In this document: piece by piece, positions 55,532 to 63,826 of the stretch
Position numbering within the stretch: the stretch's first letter is position 1
How the letters are laid out: each line of letters opens with the position of its first letter
The notes under the pieces: model-generated
The model's database searches: none
What the model saw: only the letters and a program-made list of their open reading frames with translations
Told to the model about the DNA's origin: nothing
From: Bradyrhizobium mercantei
GTDB lineage: Bacteria; Pseudomonadota; Alphaproteobacteria; Rhizobiales; Xanthobacteraceae
Reading direction: 5' to 3'
Assembly (NCBI RefSeq): GCF_001982635.1
Contig: NZ_MKFI01000007.1
Span: 248,001 to 312,000 of the forward strand
Length of the DNA: 64,000 nucleotides
Program-made: the position numbers and the translations under genes

Positions 55532-56974
55532 ATGAGCCCCTCCTCGCAGATCTACGCGAAAATCACCGGCCCCATTGTCATGATCGGCTTCGGCTCGATC
55601 GGCAAAGGCACCTTGCCGATGATCGAGCGGCATCTCGATTACGACAAGTCGCGCATCACCGTGATCGATCCCAAGGACGAGGGCCGCAAGGCGCATTGCG
55701 AGAAGCAGAACGTCAAGTTCATCCAGAAGGCCGTGACCAAGGATAATTATCGCGAGCTGCTGACCCCGCTGCTCACCGAAGGCGGCGGCCAGGGCTTCTG
55801 CGTCAATCTCTCGGTCGATACCGGCTCCACCGACATCATGGAGCTCTGCAACGAGGTCGGCGCGCTCTATATCGACACGGTCAACGAGCCCTGGCTCGGC
55901 TTCTATTTCGATGCCTCGAAGGGCCCGGAAGCGCGCTCCAACTACGCGCTGCGCGAAGTGACGCTGGCCGCCAAGAAGGCGCGCCCTGCGGGCTCGACGA
56001 CGGCCGTCTCCTGCTGCGGCGCCAATCCCGGCATGGTCTCGTTCTTCGTCAAGCAGGCGCTGCTCAACGTCGCCGCCGATCTGAAGCTCAATGCGCCCCG
56101 GCCGAAGACCAAGGCCGAGTGGGCGGACCTGATGCGGCAGGCCGGCATCAAGGGCATCCACATCGCCGAACGCGACACCCAGCGCGCCAAGTCGCCGAAG
56201 GAGCCCGACGTCTTCGTCAACACCTGGTCGGTGGAGGGCTTCCTGTCGGAAGGCGTGCAGCCGTCCGAACTCGGCTGGGGCACCCATGAGAAATGGATGC
56301 CCGAGAATGCGCACACCCACGAAGCCGGCTGCGGCGCGGCGATCTATCTGATGCAGCCCGGCGCCAACACGCGGGTGCGGACCTGGTGCCCGACCCGCGG
56401 CGCGCAGTACGGCTTCCTCGTCACCCACAACGAGTCGATCTCGATCTCCGATTACTTCACGGTGCGCGACGCATCGGGCAAGGCGATCTACCGGCCGACC
56501 TGCCACTATGCCTATCACCCGTGCGACGACGCCGTGCTGTCGCTGCATGAGATGTTCGGCCGCGCGGCGAAGATGCAGGAAAAGCATCACATCCTCGACG
56601 AGAACGAGATCGTCGACGGCATCGACGAGCTCGGCGTGCTGCTGTTCGGCCATGACAACAATGCCTACTGGTACGGCTCGCAGCTCTCGATCGAAGAGAC
56701 CCGCGAACTCGCGCCCTACCAGAACGCCACCGGCCTGCAGGTGACCTCCGCCGTGCTCGGCGGCATGGTGTGGGCGCTGGAGAACCCGAACGAAGGCATT
56801 GTCGAAGCCGACGAGATGGATTTCGACCGTCTGCTGGAGATCCAGCTGCCGTATCTCGGCCCGGTGAAGGGTTTCTACACCGACTGGACCCCGCTGACGG
56901 ATCGTCCGGGATTGTTCCCGGAAGACATCGACACCAGCGATCCCTGGCAGTTCAAGAACATCCTGGTGCGCTGA
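55532..56974 (+). CDS. hss: homospermidine synthase
   Basis: 480 residues from the second of two adjacent ATGs (55529 and 55532); GGAG lies 6 bp before the second. The Rossmann N-terminus is GPIVMIGFGSIGKGTLPMIE. Later blocks include SVDTGSTDIMELCNEVGALY, STTAVSCCGANPGMVSFFVK, and CHYAYHPCDDAVLSLHEMFG. This is the bacterial NAD-dependent enzyme that joins two putrescines into sym-homospermidine, the main rhizobial polyamine. Length is normal. It ends the polyamine cluster begun by the decarboxylase at 52828. Confidence 0.96.
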   Translation: MSPSSQIYAKITGPIVMIGFGSIGKGTLPMIERHLDYDKSRITVIDPKDEGRKAHCEKQNVKFIQKAVTKDNYRELLTPLLTEGGGQGFCVNLSVDTGSTDIMELCNEVGALYIDTVNEPWLGFYFDASKGPEARSNYALREVTLAAKKARPAGSTTAVSCCGANPGMVSFFVKQALLNVAADLKLNAPRPKTKAEWADLMRQAGIKGIHIAERDTQRAKSPKEPDVFVNTWSVEGFLSEGVQPSELGWGTHEKWMPENAHTHEAGCGAAIYLMQPGANTRVRTWCPTRGAQYGFLVTHNESISISDYFTVRDASGKAIYRPTCHYAYHPCDDAVLSLHEMFGRAAKMQEKHHILDENEIVDGIDELGVLLFGHDNNAYWYGSQLSIEETRELAPYQNATGLQVTSAVLGGMVWALENPNEGIVEADEMDFDRLLEIQLPYLGPVKGFYTDWTPLTDRPGLFPEDIDTSDPWQFKNILVR

Positions 56975-57076
56975 CAAGCGCACCTTTCGCCTCCCACGAT
57001 TGCCTTTCGGCTTATGGCCTTCGGCCGGCCGCGGTGCTAGCGAACCGGCCGGCCGCAAGCCATCTGGGAGGAACGC

Positions 57077-58684
57077 ATGAAATACCTTGCCTGCATCGCG
57101 GGAACCGTTGGCGTCCTGATCGCGTCCAACGCCCTGGCGGCGGATACCGGGCAGTTGCCCTGCAAAACCACGCAGGAGTGCAACGAGAACGCTGCCAAAA
57201 TCGGCGCCAATGCGCCGAGCGACGCGCTGCCCTCGACCAGCAAGACCGACGCCGCCGAGGACCAGTTCTACTGGCTCAACAAGATCAACAAGGCCTCCAC
57301 AGTCATGCTGGTGGAGGAAGACATCTTCCCGAAGGACGTCGGCCAGCTGATCGCCAAGGGCGTCGACTACACGATCCGTCAGGCCCAGCAGCCGGACGGC
57401 AAGCGCCCGAGCGACGTCCTCCAGATCGAGAAGATCATGACCGACAAGGTCGGCGAGGAGGCCTCCGTCATCCACGCCGGGCGCAGCCGTCAGGACATGT
57501 ACGCGACCTATCGCGCGGCCAAACTGCGCAACCAGACGCTCGATTTTGCCGAGGCGTTGCTCGGCTTGCGGGCCAGGCTGCTCGCCAAGGCGGCCAGCAA
57601 TCTCGACGCATTGATGCCCGGCTATACCAACGGCGTGCAGGCGGTGCCGATCACCTACGGTCATTACCTGCTGGCCTATGAGGAATCGTTCCAGCGCGAC
57701 CAGCAGCGCATCAGCGACGCCTGGGGCCGGCTCAACCTCAGCCCGATGGGCGTCGGCGTCATGTCCGACTCGATCTGGCCGCTGAACCGCACACGCCTCG
57801 CCCAGCTGCTCGGCTTTGACGGCATCGTCGAGAATTCGATGGACGCCAATCAGGTCATCCCGTTCGACAACCAGCTCGAGGCCACCGCGATCGCCAACTC
57901 CGCCGCGATTCGGATCGGCGTGATGATGCAGGACCTGCATACGCAGTACGCCGAGGTGCGGCCGTGGCTGTTGCTGCAGGAAGGCTCGACCTACACCAGC
58001 AGTTCGATGCCGCAGAAGCGCAATCCGGGCCTGATCATGCAGGCGAGGATCGCTGCGTCGGACGTGGTGGGGCTGTCGGGGGCGGTGTCGATCCGCGCGC
58101 ACAACGTCATGTCGGGCATGGTCGATTCCAAGTCCCAGTCCGAGGACATCGGCCTGTTCCCACGTGCCATCAAGATGGTCAGCGCCACCGACCGGGTGTT
58201 CGATGCGATCGTGGTCAACAAGGCGCGCGCCAGGGAGGAGCTGGAGAGCGACTGGACCTCGACGATGAACCTCGCCGAGCTGTTACTGCAGGCGCACCAG
58301 ATTCCGTTCCGCGTCGGGCACGGTTTTGCGTCGCAAATGGTCAGCTATGCGCGGCCGCTGGATCTCACGCCCAAGACCATTCCCTTCAGCGAAGTGACCG
58401 ACCTGTTCGCCAAGACGCTCGCCAAGTTCAACATGCCGGCGCGGCCGTTCCCGATGAGCGAGGCTGAATTCAGGGAAGTGATGTCGCCGGAATGGATCGT
58501 GACGCACACCAAGGGCGTGGGCGGGCCGCAGCCTGACGAGACCGCGCGCATGCTCAAGCAGGCCCAACAGCGGCTCGATGCCGACAAGGCCTGGCTTGCC
58601 GCGCAGCGCGACAAGCTCGCGAAGGCCGACGCCGCGCTCGATCAGAGCTTTGCGGCGCTGCTGCCAAAGGACAACGCGCAGTAG
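57077..58684 (+). CDS. secreted argininosuccinate-lyase/fumarase-superfamily protein
   Basis: 535 residues with a clear Sec signal peptide (MKYLACIAGTVGVLIASNAL, AADTG after it). The mature protein has a long N-terminal segment with two Cys (LPCKTTQECNEN), then the lyase fold: IHAGRSRQDMYATYRAAK (like the HTGRSRND loop of argininosuccinate lyase), and the superfamily signature STYTSSSMPQKRNPGLIMQ with the catalytic Ser. YGHYLLAYEESFQRDQQRIS replaces the usual Q-HxLAH region. Periplasmic location is unusual for this enzyme class. Substrate unknown. It lies 102 bp after hss behind a GC-rich hairpin. Confidence 0.88.
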   Translation: MKYLACIAGTVGVLIASNALAADTGQLPCKTTQECNENAAKIGANAPSDALPSTSKTDAAEDQFYWLNKINKASTVMLVEEDIFPKDVGQLIAKGVDYTIRQAQQPDGKRPSDVLQIEKIMTDKVGEEASVIHAGRSRQDMYATYRAAKLRNQTLDFAEALLGLRARLLAKAASNLDALMPGYTNGVQAVPITYGHYLLAYEESFQRDQQRISDAWGRLNLSPMGVGVMSDSIWPLNRTRLAQLLGFDGIVENSMDANQVIPFDNQLEATAIANSAAIRIGVMMQDLHTQYAEVRPWLLLQEGSTYTSSSMPQKRNPGLIMQARIAASDVVGLSGAVSIRAHNVMSGMVDSKSQSEDIGLFPRAIKMVSATDRVFDAIVVNKARAREELESDWTSTMNLAELLLQAHQIPFRVGHGFASQMVSYARPLDLTPKTIPFSEVTDLFAKTLAKFNMPARPFPMSEAEFREVMSPEWIVTHTKGVGGPQPDETARMLKQAQQRLDADKAWLAAQRDKLAKADAALDQSFAALLPKDNAQ

Positions 58685-58730
58685 CTTTCGGCGCAACGGG
58701 GCGCGCGTCATGGCGCGCCCCGTCGCCGCA

Positions 58731-59471
58731 TCACCTCGCCATGTAGTCGAATGCGACCGACCCGAGGCCGAGCGTCAGGTCCACCTTGTAGTGCAGCGCC
58801 GACACCACCTCACGCACCGGCAGGCGGGCGACGTCGCACAGCGCGTGCGGAAACAGGCCGAGCGCGGCTGGGCCGGTCCATGCCTCCTTCAACGTGATGT
58901 CGTCGAGATGGAAGCGCACCAGCTCGCAGATCCGCGCGCTGCCGTCGACATGCGGGATGATCTTCAAGATGAAGTTCGGCGCCTTCATCGCGTTCAGGAC
59001 CGTGTCGTGGTCGACCTTGCGGTACTTGTAGCCCATGGTGGCGGAGGCGCAGAGCACCGAGCCGTAATGCAGCGAGCCGACCAGGACGTCGCTTTCGACC
59101 GCGATCTTGGGTTTCGCGAGTTTCTTCGGAAATCCCCACAGCTCGCGGCCGCCCGCAATCGGGGCCTCGTCATCGAGATACATCGCGTGGGTGTAGGCCC
59201 CGAGTTCGCCCTTGAAGCGGACCGGGATCACCTGCCCGGTCTCGGTGTAGTCGCCGAAGCCGGTCGAGTCCGGCATGCGGATGAATTCATACTTCACGAC
59301 AGGCTCGGCGACCTCGAGCGGCTCCGGCACCACGGCCTGGAGCGCTTCAAGGTCGGTCTTGTAGGTGATGATGAAATATTCGCGGTCGTAGAACCGATAC
59401 GGCCCCGGCGGAAACGACGGGTTGGTGAGCGGCATCGAATAGGCGGTGCGCCGGACGTCCTCGATCTTCAT
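58731..59471 (-). CDS. acetoacetate decarboxylase family protein
   Basis: 246 residues from the ATG at 59471 (MKIEDVRRTAYSM); the open frame runs to 59483. The catalytic Lys is in GRELWGFPKKLAKPKI, with EFIRMPDSTGFGDYTETGQ before it and ELVRFHLDDITLKEAWTGPA after. It matches true acetoacetate decarboxylase in length and motif, forming acetone and CO2 from acetoacetate, rather than the shorter Adc-like lyases. It may serve ketone or polyhydroxybutyrate metabolism. No neighbouring pathway gene supports that. Confidence 0.93.
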   Translation of the reverse strand: MKIEDVRRTAYSMPLTNPSFPPGPYRFYDREYFIITYKTDLEALQAVVPEPLEVAEPVVKYEFIRMPDSTGFGDYTETGQVIPVRFKGELGAYTHAMYLDDEAPIAGGRELWGFPKKLAKPKIAVESDVLVGSLHYGSVLCASATMGYKYRKVDHDTVLNAMKAPNFILKIIPHVDGSARICELVRFHLDDITLKEAWTGPAALGLFPHALCDVARLPVREVVSALHYKVDLTLGLGSVAFDYMAR

Positions 59472-59591
59472 GGAAGGCCCCATCTGTCGTTGGCGAGACG
59501 ACGGATTATGACGGGCGGGGGCGACGGAGGCGAGACCGTATAATCGGCAGCATCAGTCAAATGCGCGTCACAATGCGGGCCGGTGGGGCGG

Positions 59592-59918
59592 CTATTTCTT
59601 CTCGATCGGCGGCGCGGTCTTCTCGGCGGGCGCCGGCGGCAAGACCGGCTTGGCGCCGGCCTTCTGCGCCTCATCGTCGGGACGCGCGGGCTGCGGCGCC
59701 GGCGTGGTCGGCCGCTCGCCGCCCGGCTTCGACTCGGCCGGCGTGTTGGTCTTCTGCGGCTCCGGTGACGGCTGCAGCGGCTGGGTCGCCTGCGCGATCT
59801 CCTGCGGCGGGGCCGCGTTGATCGCATGCAGCGACAGCACCGCGATCGCAATGCCCGCCGCCACCAATGTGGAGGCGATCAGCATGTCTTTCCGCAGCCT
59901 GGTCCGATCCACAGCCAT
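59592..59918 (-). CDS. single-pass protein with Pro/Lys-rich periplasmic tail
   Basis: 108 residues from the ATG at 59918; a GTG at 59927 is in frame. One hydrophobic helix (MLIASTLVAAGIAIAVLSLH, about 12-31) is followed by about 75 residues of Pro/Ala/Lys/Glu low complexity ending APPIEKK. No folded domain. It looks like a tether or periplasm-spanning linker. Function unknown. Confidence 0.72.
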   Translation of the reverse strand: MAVDRTRLRKDMLIASTLVAAGIAIAVLSLHAINAAPPQEIAQATQPLQPSPEPQKTNTPAESKPGGERPTTPAPQPARPDDEAQKAGAKPVLPPAPAEKTAPPIEKK

Positions 59919-59999
59919 CTCGTTCACCCGCGCATTGTCAGCGAGGTCAACGATCCCGCCACGGCATGGTTCCTGAGCGCAGCCCGTGGGAACCTGGTC

Positions 60000-60716
60000 T
60001 CAATCCGTGGTGCTGATTTCCCAGGTCGCGTGCCGCACGCCTGGCTGGTGCTGCAGGTCGACCACCACGGCGTTGAGCTCATTGGGCTCGACCGCGGTCG
60101 AGACCAGCGTCGCCACGATCTCCAGGAAATCGTCGCCGGCTTCGACCACGTCGACATCGGCGACCGGATAGTTCGCGGCCTCGAGCTTCTCGACCAGTTG
60201 GTCGCGCATGTCGGGCAGCGCCTCGGGGGTGACCGCGAGCTTGAAGTAGTAGGTCGCCTCCGAGGCCTTCTCGTTCAGCGGAATGCGGTTGATGGCATTG
60301 ACCAGCGGACGCAGCAGCGTGTTGCCGGCGATCACGAATACGGTCAGCGCCGCCGCCTGCGCCACGAGGTCAGCGCCGGCGCAGGAGCCGACCGCGGCCG
60401 AGGCCCACAGCGTCGCCGCGGTGTTGAGGCCGCGCACGTCCATACCCTGCTTCATGATGACGCCGGCGCCGAGGAAGCCGATCCCCGACACCACATAGGC
60501 GATCACCCGCACCGCGCCGTCGGCCCCCGCCAGATGCATCGCGAGGTCGACGAAGGCGGCGGCCCCGACCGCGACCAGCACATTGGTGCGCAGCCCCGCG
60601 GTGCGCTGCCGGTACTGCCGCTCGGCGCCGATCAGCGTGCCGAGCACGAAGGCTGCCGTCAGGCTGATCAGCGTGTCGAGGAAGTCGGCAAGCTGGAATG
60701 TGGTGAGAAATCGCAT
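60000..60716 (-). CDS. MgtC/SapB-family membrane protein
   Basis: 238 residues. Four to five helices make up the N-terminal domain, with the signature LGTLIGAERQYRQRTAGLRT and SGIGFLGAGVIMKQG, then GLNTAATLWASAAVG. A C-terminal ACT-like cytosolic domain follows (ATYYFKLAVTPEALPDMRDQ). The length matches full MgtC-type proteins, which affect magnesium and ATP homeostasis and stress survival. Start at 60716. A family A repeat lies just upstream. Confidence 0.93.
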   Translation of the reverse strand: MRFLTTFQLADFLDTLISLTAAFVLGTLIGAERQYRQRTAGLRTNVLVAVGAAAFVDLAMHLAGADGAVRVIAYVVSGIGFLGAGVIMKQGMDVRGLNTAATLWASAAVGSCAGADLVAQAAALTVFVIAGNTLLRPLVNAINRIPLNEKASEATYYFKLAVTPEALPDMRDQLVEKLEAANYPVADVDVVEAGDDFLEIVATLVSTAVEPNELNAVVVDLQHQPGVRHATWEISTTD

Positions 60717-60743
60717 GGCGCTGCCCCGGCGCGTGGCTCTTCT

Positions 60744-60794
60744 TTTGACACGTTTTCTTCACGCGAACCGGTACCCACTTCGCTCGAAAACGCT
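60744..60794 (-). repeat. dispersed intergenic repeat, family A, copy 3
   Basis: TTTGACACGTTTTCTTCACG ... CTCGAAAACGCT, nearly identical to the copy at 26465-26519. It separates the zinc operon from the MgtC-like gene. Confidence 0.9.
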
Positions 60795-60811
60795 GCGTCT
60801 GCCGCGATCTC

Positions 60812-61831
60812 TTACATTTCCAGGATGCCCGCGTCACCATCTTCCGTGCCGAAAGCAAGCAGCGTGCCCTTGGCATTCCATCCCAGCGCAGACACCGCCG
60901 CACCGGTATTCCGTCGCACCAGGATCTCGGCGCCGTCCTCGAGCCGGACGATCAGCACCGTGCCGTCGGCATAGCCGACCGCCATGATGTCGTTCTTCGG
61001 ATGGCAGGCGACGACAGCGACCCGCGCCGGCATCGGCGCCAGCATCGCCGGCTCCTTGCCCATCGGGCCGTCCTTGCTGGTGAAGGGCCAGACGATCACG
61101 GTATCGGCGCCCGAGGTCGCGAGCCCTTTGCCGCCGACGCTCCATGACATCGAGCGCACACGGCCGGGATAGCCGCTCATCCGCATATGCCTGTTGTCGG
61201 CGAGCCGCCAGCCATGCATCGCGGCCTCATGCATCGCCGTGACCAGGAACTTGTTGTCCGGACTGAAGGACACCGCGAGATGAGAGCCGGCCCATTCCAG
61301 GAATTCCGGATTCGCCGCCATGTTGGGGAACCACAGCGTCACGCCGCCGTAATGCGCGATCGCAAGCCGCAGGCCCTTCGGCGCGAAGGCCAGCCCGCCG
61401 ACGGTCGACGGCACCTCGAAGGTCTTCTCCTCGCCCTTCGGATTGCGCACAAAGGCGGTCTTGCCGGCCGACCACGCCAGCGTGCCGTCGCTGTGCAAAG
61501 CGACATTGTCGATCCAGCGCCGCTTGGCGTCGGTCGCGATGACAGACGTCTCGCCCTTGGCATCGATCGCGATCAGCTTGCCGTCGTCACCGCCGGTGAC
61601 GAGCCGCTTGCCGTCGGAGACCGCGCACAGGATCGCGCCGAAATGCGTCTCGGTCCGCGTGATCTCGCCGTCGGCGGTCGCGATCGCAACGCTCTCCTCG
61701 GCGCCGACAAAGAATGCGCGGTCGCCGAGGAAATGCACCGAGCCGACCGCCGCGCCGAGCGGCAGCGGCTTGACGCGGTCGGTGATCGACACGATGGAAG
61801 AAGGGGCCTCGCCCGGATCGAACTCTTTCAT
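60812..61831 (-). CDS. WD40-repeat protein encoded in a zinc operon
   Basis: 339 residues from the ATG at 61831, overlapping the GTPase stop (TGATG). It is a single beta-propeller of about seven WD-like blades, for example HFGAILCAVSDGKRLVTGGD, WIDNVALHSDGTLAWSAG, SHLAVSFSPDNKFLVTAMHE, and GYADGTVLIVRLEDGAEILV. It has no signal peptide or added enzyme domain, so it is a cytosolic binding scaffold. Direct overlap with a COG0523 metallochaperone suggests joint action, perhaps as its docking partner for zinc clients. That is inference. Confidence 0.92.
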   Translation of the reverse strand: MKEFDPGEAPSSIVSITDRVKPLPLGAAVGSVHFLGDRAFFVGAEESVAIATADGEITRTETHFGAILCAVSDGKRLVTGGDDGKLIAIDAKGETSVIATDAKRRWIDNVALHSDGTLAWSAGKTAFVRNPKGEEKTFEVPSTVGGLAFAPKGLRLAIAHYGGVTLWFPNMAANPEFLEWAGSHLAVSFSPDNKFLVTAMHEAAMHGWRLADNRHMRMSGYPGRVRSMSWSVGGKGLATSGADTVIVWPFTSKDGPMGKEPAMLAPMPARVAVVACHPKNDIMAVGYADGTVLIVRLEDGAEILVRRNTGAAVSALGWNAKGTLLAFGTEDGDAGILEM

Positions 61832-62889
61832 CACGTGGTGATGCACTGCTCGAAGCCGTCGCGGATCGCCTGCTCCGGCAATTCGCGACCGATGAACACG
61901 ACACGGCTTTCGCGCTTCTCGCCGTCCTTCCATTTCCGCTGATGGTCGCCCTCCAGCATCATGTGGACGCCCTGGAACACGTAGCGGTCGTCATCGCCGG
62001 TGAAGGCGAGGATGCCCTTCGAGCGCAGGATCTTCTGGCCCTCGGTGGCGACGAGGTTTTGCAGCCATGGCATGAACTTGGTCGGATCGAGCGGCTTCTC
62101 CGAGCGCAGCGACAGCGATTGCATGTCCTCGTCGTGATAGTGCTTCAACCCGCCATGGCCATGGTCGTGATCATGATGATGGTGGTGGTCATGATCATGA
62201 TGGTGATGATCGTGATCATGGTCGTGATCGTCGCCGGCCTCGAGGAAATCGGGCTCGATCTCCAGGATGCGGTCGAGGTCGAACGCGCCGCGCTCCAGCA
62301 CGTCGGTCAAGCCGACCTGGCAACGCTCGGTGCGGTGCAGCTTGGCGTAGGGATTGATGCCACGGATGCGGGCCTCGACCTCGGCGAGCTCGGGCTTGGA
62401 GACCAGGTCGGTCTTGTTCAGCACGATGACGTCGGCGAACGCGATCTGGTTCTTGGCTTCCGGCGCATCCTTGAGGCGGTCGCTCAGCCATTTGGCGTCG
62501 GCAACCGTCACCACCGCGTCGAGCCGGGCGTTCTTCTGCACGTCCTCGTCGACGAAGAAAGTCTGCGCGACCGGCGCCGGATCGGCAAGGCCGGTGGTCT
62601 CGACGATGATGGCGTCGAATTTGCCCTTGCGCTTCATCAACCCATCCATGATGCGGACGAGGTCGCCGCGTACCGTGCAGCAGACGCAGCCATTGTTCAT
62701 CTCGAACACTTCCTCATCGGCGCCGATGATGAGGTCGTTGTCGATGCCGATCTCGCCGAATTCGTTGACGATGACGGCGTACTTCTTGCCGTGGTTTTCC
62801 GACAGGATGCGGTTCAACAGCGTGGTCTTGCCGGCGCCGAGATAGCCCGTCAGCACGGTCACTGGAATTTTTTGCGAAGCTTCAGCCAT
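61831..62889 (-). CDS. COG0523 (CobW/P47K) GTPase, zinc-type metallochaperone
   Basis: 352 residues. Walker A is TGYLGAGKTTLLNR near residue 15, the metal-binding CxCC is NNGCVCCTVRGDL near 68, Walker B is AIIVETTGLADPAPV, and the guanine motif is VLNKTDL. Between the G and C-terminal domains lies a run of about 35 His/Asp residues (DDHDHDHDHHHHDHDHHHH...) near 220-250. The C-terminal CobW_C domain ends RVVFIGRELPEQAIRDGFEQ. Located beside a ZnuA-like gene, it is likely a zinc-loading GTPase of the ZigA/ZagA/ZNG1 type, not cobalamin-related CobW. Confidence 0.94.
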   Translation of the reverse strand: MAEASQKIPVTVLTGYLGAGKTTLLNRILSENHGKKYAVIVNEFGEIGIDNDLIIGADEEVFEMNNGCVCCTVRGDLVRIMDGLMKRKGKFDAIIVETTGLADPAPVAQTFFVDEDVQKNARLDAVVTVADAKWLSDRLKDAPEAKNQIAFADVIVLNKTDLVSKPELAEVEARIRGINPYAKLHRTERCQVGLTDVLERGAFDLDRILEIEPDFLEAGDDHDHDHDHHHHDHDHHHHHDHDHGHGGLKHYHDEDMQSLSLRSEKPLDPTKFMPWLQNLVATEGQKILRSKGILAFTGDDDRYVFQGVHMMLEGDHQRKWKDGEKRESRVVFIGRELPEQAIRDGFEQCITT

Positions 62890-62944
62890 AACAACTCCGG
62901 GAACTTGGGATCGCGCTCAATCCCCGGCAGGGAGGCCCCTGCCC

Positions 62945-63826
62945 CTAGTTGGCGAGCGCGCTGGTCAGGGCCTTTATATTGTGCCTGACCATATCAATGT
63001 AAGTGGGTGCTTGGCCCTTTTCGCCCGTCAAACTGTCCGAATAAAGCGTCCCGCCGACCCTGGCGCCGGTCTCGGCCGCGATCCGCTCGATCAGCCGGGG
63101 ATCGCTGATATTTTCGAGAAAAACTGCCGGAATTTTCGCATCCCTGATCTGGGCGATGATGGCGGCGATATCGCGCGCGCTGGGCTCGGAATCGGTGGAG
63201 ACGGACTGCGGCGAGAAGAACGTGACCCCGTAGGCATCGGCGAAATAGCCGAAGGCGCCATGGGTCGAGATCACCTTGCGCCGCGCCTCCGGCACGCGTC
63301 CCACCGCATCGTGCACCTCGCGGTCGAGCGCCTCGAGCTTGGCCAGATAGGCGTCGGCATTGGCCTTGAAGACGGCTGCACGGTCAGGGGCCACGGCGAT
63401 CAGCCCGTCGCGAATATTGACGACATAGATCTTGGCATTGGCGACCGATTGCCAGGCATGCGGATCGTCATGGCCGCCCATCTTCCGCGGCATGATGCCC
63501 TTGGTGGCCACCGCGACCGGCGCCTTGCTGCCCGACGCCTGCAGCAGCCGCGGCATCCAGCCCTCGAAGCCGAGACCATTGATGACCAGGAGCCTGGCGT
63601 CGGCGACCTTCTTGGCGTCCGCCGGCGTCGGCGCGTAGACATGCGCGTCGCCATCGGGCCCGACCAGCGCCGTCACGTCGACGTCGTTGCCGCCGACATT
63701 GCGCACCATGTCGGCGAGGATCGAGAAGCTCGCGACGACGTTGATGCGATCGGCGGCGCGCGCCGGTCCGCTCGCCAGCACCAGCGCCAGACAGATCAAC
63801 CCAAACAATCGCCGCATCGTCGTCAT
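62945..63826 (-). CDS. zinc/manganese ABC transporter substrate-binding protein, ZnuA-like
   Basis: 293 residues, start at 63826 overlapping the stop of the upstream permease gene (ATGA). A signal peptide (LFGLICLALVLASGPARA) is followed by the cluster 9 binding-protein fold: INVVASFSILADMVRNVGGN, GDAHVYAPTPADAKKV with a metal His, DDPHAWQSVANAKIYV, VISTHGAFGYFADAYGV, and FLENISDPRLIERIAAETGA. There is no long His-rich loop, so a compact ZnuA/AztC or Mn-type protein. The next gene being a COG0523 GTPase supports zinc. Confidence 0.92.
   Translation of the reverse strand: MTTMRRLFGLICLALVLASGPARAADRINVVASFSILADMVRNVGGNDVDVTALVGPDGDAHVYAPTPADAKKVADARLLVINGLGFEGWMPRLLQASGSKAPVAVATKGIMPRKMGGHDDPHAWQSVANAKIYVVNIRDGLIAVAPDRAAVFKANADAYLAKLEALDREVHDAVGRVPEARRKVISTHGAFGYFADAYGVTFFSPQSVSTDSEPSARDIAAIIAQIRDAKIPAVFLENISDPRLIERIAAETGARVGGTLYSDSLTGEKGQAPTYIDMVRHNIKALTSALAN

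Noticed and set aside
55466..58102. 878-codon minus-strand open frame
   Set aside because: It covers homospermidine synthase and the lyase gene on the other strand, and its product is Arg/His/Gly-rich with no domain.
61831..62889. Cobalamin CobW
   Set aside because: No cobalamin genes are near, and the neighbours are a zinc/manganese importer; the CVCC motif and His run fit a zinc COG0523 protein.
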